Shown piece after piece: positions 50,570-59,046 of a stretch of 64,000 nucleotides of DNA. The DNA is from Actinoplanes sp. SE50/110. Its GTDB lineage: Bacteria > Actinomycetota > Actinomycetes > Mycobacteriales > Micromonosporaceae. The DNA lies in assembly GCF_900119315.1 (NCBI RefSeq), contig NZ_LT827010.1, positions 8,798,001-8,862,000 on the forward strand. The letters are read 5' to 3'. The translations under genes and the position numbers were made by a program. Each line of letters opens with the position of its first letter. The stretch's first letter is position 1. Below the pieces are notes generated by a model that was given only the letters and a program-made list of their open reading frames with translations, did no database searches and was not told where the DNA came from.

Positions 50570-51832
50570 CTACGACGCCGCGCGCTCGTGGTGGCCGCTG
50601 CGGGCGGCAATGCCCTCGAACGAGTCAGCCTCGGCGGACACCCGGTCGTGGTCGGCCGCCGACATCCGGGCCGGGAACACCGTCCGGGACGTCGCCACCA
50701 GCACCCCGGCCATGACCGCGAGCACCCCGGCGAGCAGTGGCAGCGCCCCGAGCCGGCCGGCCGTGACGAACCGTTCGCCGACGAACGCGCCACCGCCGAT
50801 GCCGATCTGGAAGGCCACCACGTAGACGGCGGACGCCGCGTCCCGGGCGGTCGGCGCGACCCGCAGCGGCGCCGCTCCGAGGAACACCGGGATGGCGGTG
50901 AACGCGCCGCCCCAGAGCAGCGTCGCCACGATCGTGGGCACGGTCCCGGGGACCGGGGCGAGCAGCGCCACCGACACCGCCTGCACGGCCAGCAGGCCGA
51001 GCAGCAGCGGGCCCGGGTGCCGGTCGACGAACCGCCCGACCAGGAAGGTGGTCAGCAGCCCGACCGCGCCGTAACCGAGCAGCAGGGCGCTGAGCCCGGC
51101 GCCGTCCAGCCCGGCATCCCGGCGGACCAGCGGCGCGATGTACGTGTACGCCGCGAAATGCCCGATCACCAGCACCCCGGTGACCGCGCAGAGCCGCACC
51201 ACCCGGGGGTTGCGCAGGATCCGGACCGCGTTGCGCAGCTGCTCCCGCGATCCGGCGGCCAGGTCCCGGGGCATCGGCGGGAGCTTCGGCAGGACCGCGA
51301 GCAGCAGCGCCACGCAGACCGCCCCGCCGACCGCCATCAGCCCGACCGCGACCCGCCAGCCGAGCCACTGGCCGAGCGCGGTGCCGGCCGGCACGCCGAG
51401 CACGATCGCCAGCGAGTTGCCCAGGAAGGTCAGCGCGGTGGCCCGGCCGACCTGGTGCGGTGGCGCCAGCCGGGCGATGATCGGGCCGATCACCGACCAG
51501 AAGACGCCGTGCGCCAGCGCGCAGATCAGCCGGGCCGCGGCCAGCACCACGAAGGTCGGCGCGAACGTGGCGGCCGCCTGGGAGACCGCGAAGATCGCTA
51601 CCGTGGCGGCGATCAGGGTGTGCCGGGGAAACCGCATGGTGAGCGCGGTGAGCGGGATGGTGCTCAGCGCGGCGACCACGGCGTAGCTGGTCAGCAGCAG
51701 GCCCACCTGGGCCTCGGTGACGTGCAGGCCGGCCGAGATCTGCGGGAGCAGCCCGACCGGAAGGGTTTCGGCGGTGACGTAGAAGAACGCGGAAGCTCCG
51801 AGGACGACCAGCGCGGGGCGGTGAAAACTCAC
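50570..51832 (-). CDS. MFS transporter (AraJ/drug:H+ antiporter type)
   Basis: 420 residues with twelve predicted helices. The family motif in the loop after the second helix is LSTIPLTALTMRFPRH, and the central loop near residue 200 is basic and short, as in DHA1-family efflux pumps. Starts at GTG 51832, GTG 51838 and ATG 51862 are all possible; 51832 was chosen because it keeps the inverted repeat outside the gene. Divergent from a ROK regulator 46 bases away, which probably represses it. Exported compound unknown; sugar or drug efflux. Confidence 0.86.
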   Translation of the reverse strand: MSFHRPALVVLGASAFFYVTAETLPVGLLPQISAGLHVTEAQVGLLLTSYAVVAALSTIPLTALTMRFPRHTLIAATVAIFAVSQAAATFAPTFVVLAAARLICALAHGVFWSVIGPIIARLAPPHQVGRATALTFLGNSLAIVLGVPAGTALGQWLGWRVAVGLMAVGGAVCVALLLAVLPKLPPMPRDLAAGSREQLRNAVRILRNPRVVRLCAVTGVLVIGHFAAYTYIAPLVRRDAGLDGAGLSALLLGYGAVGLLTTFLVGRFVDRHPGPLLLGLLAVQAVSVALLAPVPGTVPTIVATLLWGGAFTAIPVFLGAAPLRVAPTARDAASAVYVVAFQIGIGGGAFVGERFVTAGRLGALPLLAGVLAVMAGVLVATSRTVFPARMSAADHDRVSAEADSFEGIAARSGHHERAAS

Positions 51833-51841
51833 CCCCACAGA

Positions 51842-51866
51842 ATAAGCTCTGCCGAAGAGCATAAGA
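51842..51866. promoter_or_regulatory. Inverted repeat in the MFS/ROK divergent spacer
   Basis: GCTCT-GCCGA-AGAGC (about 51846-51860) is an inverted repeat flanked by the direct repeat ATAAG on both sides. The position between both start codons fits an operator for the ROK protein. Confidence 0.45.
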
Positions 51867-51878
51867 AAGGGAACGGAT

Positions 51879-52997
51879 GTGACGACGCGCTCCACCGAAC
51901 TGCTCCGGGTGGTGCACCGGACGCCCGGCGTGACCCGCGCCGACGCCGCCCGGCTGCTCGGCGTCGGCACCGGCGCGGCCACCGAGCTGGTCGCCAGACT
52001 CAGCCGGGCGGCACTGCTGACACAGGCCCCGGCCGCACCCAGCGGCAGCCGTGGACGCCCCACCACGCTGCTGCTGCCCCACCCCGACGGGCCGCTCACC
52101 CTCGCCGTCGCGATCACCCACGAGGGCTGGCGGGTCGAGGCGGTCGAGCTCGGCGGCGCGATCGCCGGCAGCCGGACGGGCGGGCACGCCGGCGCCGCCT
52201 GGCCCGAGGTCCGCTCGGCGGTCCGCGGCGCGCTTCAGGAGCTTCGCTCGGCGTACGGGCATCGTCCGCGCGCCGTGGGCGTCTCCGTCCCCGGCACCGT
52301 CTCCCGGGACCTGCGCCTGGAAGCGGTCGGCACCGGCTGGCACGACGTCGACCTGACCGAGCTCGGCGCGGCCGGCGAGGTCTTCGTGGCCGGCAACGAC
52401 GCCACCCTGGCGGCCGCCGCCGAATCGCACCGCGGCGCGGCGGCCGGCGCGTCGGTCGCCCTGCATCTGCGGATCGAATCCGGACTCGGCGGCGCCGTGG
52501 TGGACGGCGGTCGCCCGGTGATCGGCGCCCACGGGGCCGCCGGTGAGTTCGGCCACATGCCGTTCGGCGACCCGGCTGTCCGCTGCCCGTGCGGCGCGCG
52601 TGGCTGCTGGGGCATCGCGGTGGACGGGCACGAACTCGCCCGGCTGCTGGGCGACCCGGAACCACCCGACCCGATCACCTACGCCCGGCGGGTGATCGCC
52701 GCCGCGGCCGCCGGCGGGCGTACGGTCACCGCGGTGCGGGCCGTCGCCGCCACTCTGGGCCGGGGCATCGCCGGACTGGTCAACGGGCTGGACGCGGACC
52801 TCATCACGCTCGGCGGGCTGGGCGCCGACCTGCTGGCGGTGGCGCCGGACGAGATCGGCGCGGCGTATCGGGACGGGCTGATGTCGATCCACCGTGAGTC
52901 GCCGCCACCGATCGTGGCGGCCGTCCTCGGCGACCGCGGGCCGATCGCCGGGGCGGCCGAGGAGGCCTGGACCGCCCTGCTGCCGACCCTGGCGTGA
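51879..52997 (+). CDS. ROK-family transcriptional repressor
   Basis: 372 residues, GTG start after AAAGGGAACGG. A winged-helix domain (about 1-70, GVTRADAARLLGVGTGAATELVARL) precedes the ROK fold. The zinc motif CPCGARGCWG and GEFGHMPFGD are present, but the kinase ATP loop is not (LAVAITHEGWRVEAVELGG), so this is a NagC/Mlc-type regulator and not a sugar kinase. It likely binds the inverted repeat at 51842-51866 and controls the MFS gene. Its inducer is probably a sugar. Confidence 0.87.
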   Translation: MTTRSTELLRVVHRTPGVTRADAARLLGVGTGAATELVARLSRAALLTQAPAAPSGSRGRPTTLLLPHPDGPLTLAVAITHEGWRVEAVELGGAIAGSRTGGHAGAAWPEVRSAVRGALQELRSAYGHRPRAVGVSVPGTVSRDLRLEAVGTGWHDVDLTELGAAGEVFVAGNDATLAAAAESHRGAAAGASVALHLRIESGLGGAVVDGGRPVIGAHGAAGEFGHMPFGDPAVRCPCGARGCWGIAVDGHELARLLGDPEPPDPITYARRVIAAAAAGGRTVTAVRAVAATLGRGIAGLVNGLDADLITLGGLGADLLAVAPDEIGAAYRDGLMSIHRESPPPIVAAVLGDRGPIAGAAEEAWTALLPTLA

Positions 52998-52998
52998 C

Positions 52999-54150
52999 CT
53001 ACAGCCCGACCATGAGGACGGTGTCGGTGGTGAAGTAGTAGGTCGGCGACTCCCGATCGGCCGGCGGCTTCGGGTTCAGCCGCTCGAGCGCCAGATAGTG
53101 GTCGCCGATCATCTGACCGCCGAGGCTCCACTGGTCGTTCTCCTTGCGGAAGGCGAGGTGGAAGCGGTAGCGCTCCCGACCGTCCGCGGAGTCCAGGCCG
53201 ACCAGGAAGTGGTCGTCGGTGAGGACCAGGATGCGGCCCGGGACGCCGCCGAGCACCCGGCCGGCGCCGGACCAGCCCCAGGCGGCGCTGCCGTCCGGGC
53301 GGTGACCGGTGACCACGCCGTTCGCCGTCGACACCACGATGCCGCCGGCGACCGTGGCATCCGGGTCGTCCAGAGCGACCGACCGGACCGGGGCGACCCG
53401 GCCGGTGAGCCAGCCGTGGCCCGCGCCGTCCCGCAAGCCGGCACAGCCCGAACTCGCGACCGCGCAGCCGACCGGTGCGAACTTGCCGGCCGGCCAGCCC
53501 GGCAGCACGGCGCCGGTGGCCCCGTCGAAGGCGCCGGACCCGCAGACGAAGGCGCCGCCCGCAGTGGTGAAACCGTCCGCGCAGGCGGCCGGAGTGCTGA
53601 CCTGCCAGCGCACGGCGCCGGTGCCCATGTCGTACGCGGTCAATCTCTGATCCTGCAGAACCAGGACGGCGCCGGCGGCGACCCGCAGGCCCGGAGGACT
53701 CCAGACGGTCGCGGCGCCGGTCCGGTGCCCGGCATAATCCGGCGCCTGCGGACCGCCGGCCCGCCAGGCGATTTTCCCGGTACGGGCGTCGAGGGCCACG
53801 ATCGCGCCGTCCGACCAGCGGCTGACCACCGTGCTGCCGGCCGCGACCACCCCGCTGAGCTGGGCCGGCCAGCGGCGCAACGACCAGTGGGCGGTGTTCA
53901 CCCCCTTGCTGTCGACCGGCTCGTCGGCGCGCAACTGGTGCTTGGCGGCATAGACGCGCAGGCGGTCCTCGACGAGCAGCGGCGCAACGTTGAGCCGGCC
54001 GACCACCCCCGGCGCGGACACCACCAGCGGTGGATAGGGGGACTTGGCGGTCGCCAGCACCTCGGCCGGCCGGAGAATCCGCCAGCCCACCAGAATCGTC
54101 GCCAGCAGCAGAAGTACCGCCACCGAAGCTCGCAGCAGCACCCGGGTCAC
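52999..54150 (-). CDS. Membrane-anchored PQQ-like beta-propeller protein
   Basis: 383 residues. Signal anchor MTRVLLRASVAVLLLLATILVG, then external blades with AIVALDARTGKIAWRAGG, LTAYDMGTGAVRW, VVSTANGVVTG and LVGLDSADGRERYRF. Cysteine pairs (CADGF, FVCGS, GCAVASSGC) suggest disulfides. It has no catalytic signature. Third such protein in the window (with 21417 and 45396). Its stop is one base from that of the convergent ROK gene. Confidence 0.78.
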   Translation of the reverse strand: MTRVLLRASVAVLLLLATILVGWRILRPAEVLATAKSPYPPLVVSAPGVVGRLNVAPLLVEDRLRVYAAKHQLRADEPVDSKGVNTAHWSLRRWPAQLSGVVAAGSTVVSRWSDGAIVALDARTGKIAWRAGGPQAPDYAGHRTGAATVWSPPGLRVAAGAVLVLQDQRLTAYDMGTGAVRWQVSTPAACADGFTTAGGAFVCGSGAFDGATGAVLPGWPAGKFAPVGCAVASSGCAGLRDGAGHGWLTGRVAPVRSVALDDPDATVAGGIVVSTANGVVTGHRPDGSAAWGWSGAGRVLGGVPGRILVLTDDHFLVGLDSADGRERYRFHLAFRKENDQWSLGGQMIGDHYLALERLNPKPPADRESPTYYFTTDTVLMVGL

Positions 54151-54200
54151 GGCCGGAATTATTTCAGGCCCCGTCCAGCACGATCACGCGTACCCGTCGA

Positions 54201-55058
54201 TCAGCCCTCGTAGCCGCCGTTGACCAGCCCCAGCCGGATCAATTCGGTGAGCGGCTCCACCACGCTGGCCGCACCGAACCCGGCGAACAGCGGGCGCGGA
54301 TCGTCCCGGTGCGCGCGGGCCGGCTCCACCAGCGGCACCGGGTGGGTGGCGGCCAGCGCCTCGGCCACCTCGGCCACCTCGCCGCCGTCCACCGCCAGCA
54401 GCGTGGCGACCAGCACGTTGAGGAACCCGTGATGGGTGAACCCGGTCTCCGGGTCGGTGTGCCGGGTGGCATGCCGCAGACCGGCCGCCAGCTTGAACTC
54501 CAGCTCGCGGTCCCGGCAGGCGCAGATGACCGCGGCCAGCTCCACCGGAGTCGGGAACAGCTCGGCGGCCAGGCCGCCGACCCGGAACTTCGGAGCGATC
54601 GGCAGACCCTCCCGGCGGGCCTCGGCCACCGTGTCCAGAGCACCGATCAGACCCCAGCTCAGCGGGATCTCCGCCCAGACCCGGGCCGACCCGGTCGCCC
54701 CCAGCTCGCCGGCCGCGATCGTGCGCAGCAGCGACAACCCCGGCTGCGGATCCTCGCCCCGCCGCGCCACCGCCGCCTCGACATGCTCGATCACCATGCC
54801 GGCGGCGCGCAGCTTCTCCACCGTGGCCGGCAGCGCACCGGCCGGGATGTCACCGACCAGCGCGGCCGGGACCCGCGGCACCGGCTCGGCGCCCACCACG
54901 GAGGCCGGCACCAGCAGGGTGCCGATCAGATCCGCATACCAGGCGGTGGCGTGCTCGCGATACTTCGCCTCCGCGTCGGCCAGGCCGGTCGGGCTGGGCG
55001 GCAGCAGAGACGCGTCATCGACGAGCCCGGCATACAGCGGAGGCACGATCGTCGACAC
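54201..55058 (-). CDS. Conserved actinobacterial protein of unknown function
   Basis: 285 residues, cytoplasmic, no membrane helix. Acidic, alternating strand-helix pattern in keeping with a TIM-barrel-like or related alpha/beta fold. Conserved-looking segments are PKFRVGGLAAELFPTP, CRDRELEFKLAAGLRHATRH and HHGFLNVL, where charged and His residues could line an active site. No function can be named. The 50-base spacer to the downstream propeller gene allows co-transcription. Confidence 0.72.
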   Translation of the reverse strand: MSTIVPPLYAGLVDDASLLPPSPTGLADAEAKYREHATAWYADLIGTLLVPASVVGAEPVPRVPAALVGDIPAGALPATVEKLRAAGMVIEHVEAAVARRGEDPQPGLSLLRTIAAGELGATGSARVWAEIPLSWGLIGALDTVAEARREGLPIAPKFRVGGLAAELFPTPVELAAVICACRDRELEFKLAAGLRHATRHTDPETGFTHHGFLNVLVATLLAVDGGEVAEVAEALAATHPVPLVEPARAHRDDPRPLFAGFGAASVVEPLTELIRLGLVNGGYEG

Positions 55059-55101
55059 GAACCGAACCTAACGTGCCGGACGACAGAAGGGCTAGAGGTG
55101 T

Positions 55102-55212
55102 TCAGATCGCCCGGTCGTCGCTGTGCGCCCGGTACCGTAGGACACCGGTCACGAACCCGGGCAGCGTCATGATCACCAGGCCGGCGGCGACAGAGGCGTG
55201 GCCGTCTTCCGG
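55102..55212 (-). other. In-frame coding-like tail after the TPR-protein stop codon
   Basis: Directly after the TGA of the TPR gene (55215-55213) the same frame stays open for 36 codons, ending at a TGA at 55104-55102. It has strong GC bias at third positions and a hydrophobic stretch (VAAGLVIMTLPGFVTGVL) followed by a basic segment. Either the stop is a recent nonsense change, is read through, or this is a gene remnant. Confidence 0.4.
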
Positions 55213-56517
55213 TCAGCGGCGGCGGATCAGCACGATGAGGTCGGCCATACCGGCGACGAGCATGCCGGCGATCAGCGTCGGCAGCCCGCCGACCACGGCA
55301 TAGGCCAGCAGGAACAGCGGCCCGGCCAGGCTGAGATGCCACGCGGCGGCCAGCGGGCGGGCGGTCGACCGCAGGCGGGCCAGCACCGGGCCGGCCGGCT
55401 CGGTCAGGCGGCTGCGGAACCAGAGCACCACGGCCACGAACACCAGGAAACCGATCAGCCCCGCCCACACCCGCGAGATTCCGCTGCTGACCACCGTCAT
55501 CGCCGCGGTGACCACGGCGGCCACCAGGGTGCCGTTCGCGCCGTACCGGATCGTCTCGACCACCGCCGCCATCGAGTCCGCCGACACGTCGAGCACCGCC
55601 CTGCGCGGCAGGCTGACCGCGGGCGGCTCCACCACACCGGCCCGTGCCGGCGCCCGCTCCTCCGGAAACCCGTCCGCGTCGGTCAGCGACGCCTCCTCGG
55701 CGAGCTCCTCCAGCGCCCGGGCCCAGCGACGACGCTCCAGGCGAACGATCCCGACGTCCTGTCCGGCATCCCCGATCGCCGGATCCAGGTCGAGCGCCTC
55801 CCCGTACGCCCGCTGCGCCAGATCGAACAGCCGCAGCCGGGCCGCCACCACCGCCAGCACCAGATGCGCCTCGGCCTCGCCCGGCGCCACCCGCACCCCG
55901 TTCCACGCGGCGTTCAGCGCCTCCTGACCGTTACGCGACTCACTGAGCAGCGCGGCTCCGGTGCGTTGCGCGTACGCGTCCTCCGGCCACGCCCGCAGAA
56001 TCTCCCCGGCGACCTGGGCGGCCTCGGCGTACCGCCGGTTGTCGGCGAGTGCCATCGCCCGCACCACGTGGGCGGTCAGCGACACGGGTCGGGCCGCCGC
56101 CGCCCGATCGGCCGCGGCCAGCGCCTCCACCGGCTGCTCCGCCACCAGATGGATCCGGGCGAGCGTCGCCAGCAGTTCCGCGGTGTCCGCACCACTTGCG
56201 GAGTCGGCCGCCCCGGACCGGTTCCCGGCTCCGCCGACACGACCACCGGCCGCACCACTCACCGCATCATCGGCGCCACCGGGCGCACCGCTCGCCTGAT
56301 CGCCGAGACCACCGATCCCACCGCCCGGCAGGTCGTCGACGCCACCGGGCGCACCGCTGGCCGCACCGCTCGCCGCATCGCCGACGCCACCGGCCGTGCC
56401 GCCGGGGGCGACGCTGAGGCCGGCCGCGATCTCGTCGGCGGCCTCGTCGTAGCGCCCGAGGTCGGCAAGCAGGAGCGCACGCTGGCGATGCTCCTCCGGC
56501 GTGGGATCAGGCTCCAT
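55213..56517 (-). CDS. TPR-like protein with C-terminal membrane helices
   Basis: 434 residues from ATG 56517; GTG 56562 is an alternative. The N-terminal TPR unit (EEHRQRALLLADLGRYDEAADEIAAGL) is split from later ones (about 115-260) by a 70-residue Gly/Ala/Asp-rich low-complexity insert with repeated SGAPGG-like steps. The last third has four membrane helices (TLVAAVVTAAMTVV; RVWAGLIGFLVFVAVVLWF; a helix around SLAGPLFLLAYAVVGG; GMLVAGMADLIVL). TPRs would face the cytoplasm. Partner proteins unknown. See the in-frame tail beyond its stop. Confidence 0.78.
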   Translation of the reverse strand: MEPDPTPEEHRQRALLLADLGRYDEAADEIAAGLSVAPGGTAGGVGDAASGAASGAPGGVDDLPGGGIGGLGDQASGAPGGADDAVSGAAGGRVGGAGNRSGAADSASGADTAELLATLARIHLVAEQPVEALAAADRAAAARPVSLTAHVVRAMALADNRRYAEAAQVAGEILRAWPEDAYAQRTGAALLSESRNGQEALNAAWNGVRVAPGEAEAHLVLAVVAARLRLFDLAQRAYGEALDLDPAIGDAGQDVGIVRLERRRWARALEELAEEASLTDADGFPEERAPARAGVVEPPAVSLPRRAVLDVSADSMAAVVETIRYGANGTLVAAVVTAAMTVVSSGISRVWAGLIGFLVFVAVVLWFRSRLTEPAGPVLARLRSTARPLAAAWHLSLAGPLFLLAYAVVGGLPTLIAGMLVAGMADLIVLIRRR

Positions 56518-56591
56518 GGGCACGGGCACAGTCGGAGCGTAGGCGTTCCACCTGGAGATCACTCGTTCCGGGTGATCGGAAGCCCCGCCGG

Positions 56592-57080
56592 TCAGGCCGG
56601 AAGAGCGTTCTCCGTGTAGACCATCGCCACCGCGACTCCGGCCAGCCCCTCACCACGCCCGGTGAGCCCCAGCCCGTCGGATGTGGTCCCGGACACGGTG
56701 ACCGGCGCCCCCACCGCCGCGGAGAGCACCTTCTCGGCCTCGGCCCGCCGCTTCCCGATCTTCGGCCGGTTCCCGATCACCTGCACCGACACGTTGCCGA
56801 TCGCGAACCCGGCCGCCCGGACCAGCCGCGCCGTCTCGGCGAGCAGCGTGACCCCGGCTGCCCCGGCCCACTCCGGCCGGCTCGTCCCGAAGTTGCCCCC
56901 CAGATCCCCGAGCCCGGCCGCCGACAGCAGCGCGTCACAGGCCGCGTGGGCCACCACGTCCGCGTCCGAGTGCCCGGCCAGCCCCGGCTCCCCCGGCCAC
57001 TCCAGCCCGGCCACCCAGCAGGCCCGGTCAGCGTCGAATGCGTGCACGTCCGTGCCGATACCCACCCGCGGAATGATCAC
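56592..57080 (-). CDS. ispF: 2-C-methyl-D-erythritol 2,4-cyclodiphosphate synthase
   Basis: 162 residues, GTG start. The metal ligands are in GIGTDVHAF and the GHSDADVVAHAACDAL region; the C-terminal TSDGLGLTGRGEGLAGVAVAMV is the family signature. Forms a trimer that cyclises CDP-ME-2-phosphate in the MEP isoprenoid pathway. IspD lies 389 bases upstream on the same strand; the gap is filled by tandem repeats instead of the usual tight coupling. Confidence 0.95.
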   Translation of the reverse strand: MIIPRVGIGTDVHAFDADRACWVAGLEWPGEPGLAGHSDADVVAHAACDALLSAAGLGDLGGNFGTSRPEWAGAAGVTLLAETARLVRAAGFAIGNVSVQVIGNRPKIGKRRAEAEKVLSAAVGAPVTVSGTTSDGLGLTGRGEGLAGVAVAMVYTENALPA

Positions 57081-57468
57081 CTCGCCACCCTAACCACGCA
57101 CCTCCCCCACCACGCCCGGCAACCCGACGCCGCCACCGCGCCACGTCGGCCGAAGCGGTCAGGCTCCGCGGCGCCGAGCCCGGGATCACACGTTCCGCCG
57201 CCGGGCAGTGATGCCCCGGACCGGTAGAGCGAGCCATGCGATCAGCCGGACCGGGGAACGGGCCACGGCATCACCGGCCCGCGATCGAACCAACCGGAAC
57301 ACCGGGGCCTGGCGCGCCGTTGCAGCGGGGTGATTCGCAGTATCCGGCCCGAGGTCGCCCGGCGAGACGTCGACGACTCGCGATCAGGCCAGCCGGAACA
57401 CCCGGCCAAAGTCAGCCGGCGAGACGTCACCGACCCGCGATCAGACCAGCCGGAACACCCGGCCAAGG
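57081..57468. repeat. ispD-ispF spacer with 57-bp tandem repeats
   Basis: No gene is seen in this 388-base gap. Two clear 57-bp units (57361-57417 and 57418-57474, about 85-90 percent alike by eye) and a third, degenerate copy (57260-57310 region) share GATCAGxCCAGCCGGAACAC. Each contains the small hairpin GCCGG-AACAC-CCGGC. The last unit overlaps the ispD stop codon. Confidence 0.75.
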
Positions 57469-58200
57469 TCAGGCGGTAGGGGCGTCCGGGTCCGGCAGGG
57501 CCAGGAGGTGCGTGGCGAGCGCCAGATCGATCGGCCGGGTGATCTTGAGCGCGAGGTCGGAGCCCGGGACGCACAGGACCGGGATGCCGAGCTTCTCGAC
57601 GGCACCGGCGTCGTCGGTGTGTGAGTCGGCGGCGGCCCGGTGAGCGGCGCGCAGCACCGAGGCGCGGAAGCCTTGCGGAGTCTGTACCGCACGCAGCACG
57701 GAACGGTCGACCGTGCCGAGAACGGTGGCATCGGCCGCGACCTCTTTGATCGTGTCGACGACCGGCAGGACCGGGATCACCGCGTCGGCACCGTCCCGGA
57801 CAGCGGCGGCGACACGCTCCGTAACCGAGGGCGGGGTGAGGCATCGAGCCGCGTCGTGGACCAGAACGATCGGAACGTCCGGCGGAACGACCGCGAGTGC
57901 CGCGGCGACCGATTCCTGGCGTTCGGCGCCGCCGGGCACGACGGTGACCGGGGCCACCGGGGCGAGGAGCGCGGACACCGCGTCGACCTCGGCGGGCGGA
58001 GCGGCCACCACGATCATGCGGACCGGCGCGGCCGCGGCCAACCGCCGGACCGCGTGCACGAGCAGCGGCTCGCCGTCGAGCAGACGCAGAGCTTTCGGGC
58101 CGCCCGGGCCGAGCCGGAGACCCGCCCCCGCCGCCGGAACGACGACCGCGACGTCACCGCGAGCATTGAGCTGCGCGGTCACGTCGCGGTCGGCGATCAC
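57469..58200 (-). CDS. ispD: 2-C-methyl-D-erythritol 4-phosphate cytidylyltransferase
   Basis: 243 residues, GTG start (a later GTG is possible). The nucleotide-binding loop VVVPAAGAGLRLGPGGPKAL (Gly-rich with Lys), VHDAARCLTPP and the region TPQGFRASVL plus TDDAGAVEKLG are diagnostic. It makes CDP-ME in the MEP pathway; the product goes to IspE and then to IspF next door. Its 3' end runs into the 57-bp repeat array. Confidence 0.94.
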   Translation of the reverse strand: MIADRDVTAQLNARGDVAVVVPAAGAGLRLGPGGPKALRLLDGEPLLVHAVRRLAAAAPVRMIVVAAPPAEVDAVSALLAPVAPVTVVPGGAERQESVAAALAVVPPDVPIVLVHDAARCLTPPSVTERVAAAVRDGADAVIPVLPVVDTIKEVAADATVLGTVDRSVLRAVQTPQGFRASVLRAAHRAAADSHTDDAGAVEKLGIPVLCVPGSDLALKITRPIDLALATHLLALPDPDAPTA

Positions 58201-58226
58201 GGTGCGGTGAGGGATGCGTCGGTGGA

Positions 58227-58712
58227 TCAGGCCTCGGTGAGGACCTTGTCGAGCAGAACCTCAGCCTCGTCCTTGGTGCTCTTCTCAGCGAGGGCCACCT
58301 CGCCGACCAGGATGTCGCGGGCCTTCGCGAGCATGCGCTTCTCGCCTGCCGAGAGACCGCGCTCCCGCTCGCGACGCCAGAGGTCACGAACAACCTCGGC
58401 AACCTTGAGCGGGTTACCGGAAGCGAGCTTCTCCAGGTTGGCCTTGTAGCGCCGCGACCAGTTGGTCGGCTCCTCGGTGTGCGGAGCGCGGAGGACGTCG
58501 AAGACCTTGCCCAGGCCTTCCTCGCCAACCACTTCGCGCACGCCGACTTCCTCGGCGTTCTCAGCGGGCACCCGAACCGTCAGATCGCCCTGGGCGACAC
58601 GCAGAACGAGATACTGCCTTTCAACGCCCTTGATGACCCTAGTCTCGATTGCCTCGATGAGTGCGGCCCCGTGGTGGGGGTAAACAACGGTCTCGCCGAC
58701 ACTGAAAACCAT
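58227..58712 (-). CDS. carD: CarD transcriptional regulator
   Basis: 161 residues beginning MVFSVGETVVYPHHGAALIE, as in mycobacterial CarD. The RNA polymerase-interacting domain (1-55) contains the ETVVYPxHG motif and QYLVLRVAQGDLTVRVP; the C-terminal helical domain has the Trp wedge in PTNWSRRYKANLEKL. It stabilises open promoter complexes, notably at rRNA promoters, and is essential in mycobacteria. First gene of the carD-ispD-ispF group. Confidence 0.96.
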   Translation of the reverse strand: MVFSVGETVVYPHHGAALIEAIETRVIKGVERQYLVLRVAQGDLTVRVPAENAEEVGVREVVGEEGLGKVFDVLRAPHTEEPTNWSRRYKANLEKLASGNPLKVAEVVRDLWRRERERGLSAGEKRMLAKARDILVGEVALAEKSTKDEAEVLLDKVLTEA

Positions 58713-58739
58713 AGGTTCGAAACCCCTTTCGCTGTGTCT

Positions 58740-58768
58740 AGGGTAACACGCCCAGGCGTCGGTGTCTC
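58740..58768 (-). promoter_or_regulatory. carD: Predicted carD promoter
   Basis: On the minus strand GAGACA (58768-58763), a 17-base spacer and TACCCT (58745-58740) are followed by a roughly 20-base leader with the ribosome site AAAGGGG. Confidence 0.45.
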
Positions 58769-58825
58769 GCCCTGACGGTCACTGTTAGTGCAGCTCAGAG
58801 GCCCTGTGACGGGGCTTTCTACCGC

Positions 58826-58855
58826 TTGACAGCACGGCCGGAAGCTGCCTAAGTA
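58826..58855 (+). promoter_or_regulatory. Possible rightward promoter
   Basis: A perfect TTGACA (58826-58831) is followed after 18 bases by TAAGTA (58850-58855). It would give a roughly 185-base leader before the gene at 59047. Confidence 0.38.
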
Positions 58856-59046
58856 ACGCAAAGTGACCAGGAGGTGACCGCTCTTGCTGACGAGTCGGGA
58901 ATTCCGGACCTGATGGCTTTGCGAGATCAAGCGTATCGCTGCGGTCCTCGCCGCCCCTTCGCTGGCGATGCGGCGTAGCGTGCGAGACGCTGGACGGAAG
59001 TTCCCCGACCGAAGCAGGATCTGGTCGGCCAGGGGGGAGGTGGGTC

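Larger units (their letters stand above)
58713..59046. other. Divergent spacer carD / 59047 gene, structured leader
   Basis: 334 bases without a gene. On the right side the leader of the 59047 gene contains hairpins CCGACC/GGTCGG (59005-59028) and CGCCGC/GCGGCG (about 58950-58977), then a strong site GGGGGGAGGTG. The stem directly before the ribosome site could modulate translation. Confidence 0.45.

Noticed and set aside
57236..57643. Rightward 135-codon frame over the 57-bp repeats
   Set aside because: Its repeat peptides only reflect the DNA repeat, and it overlaps ispD antisense.
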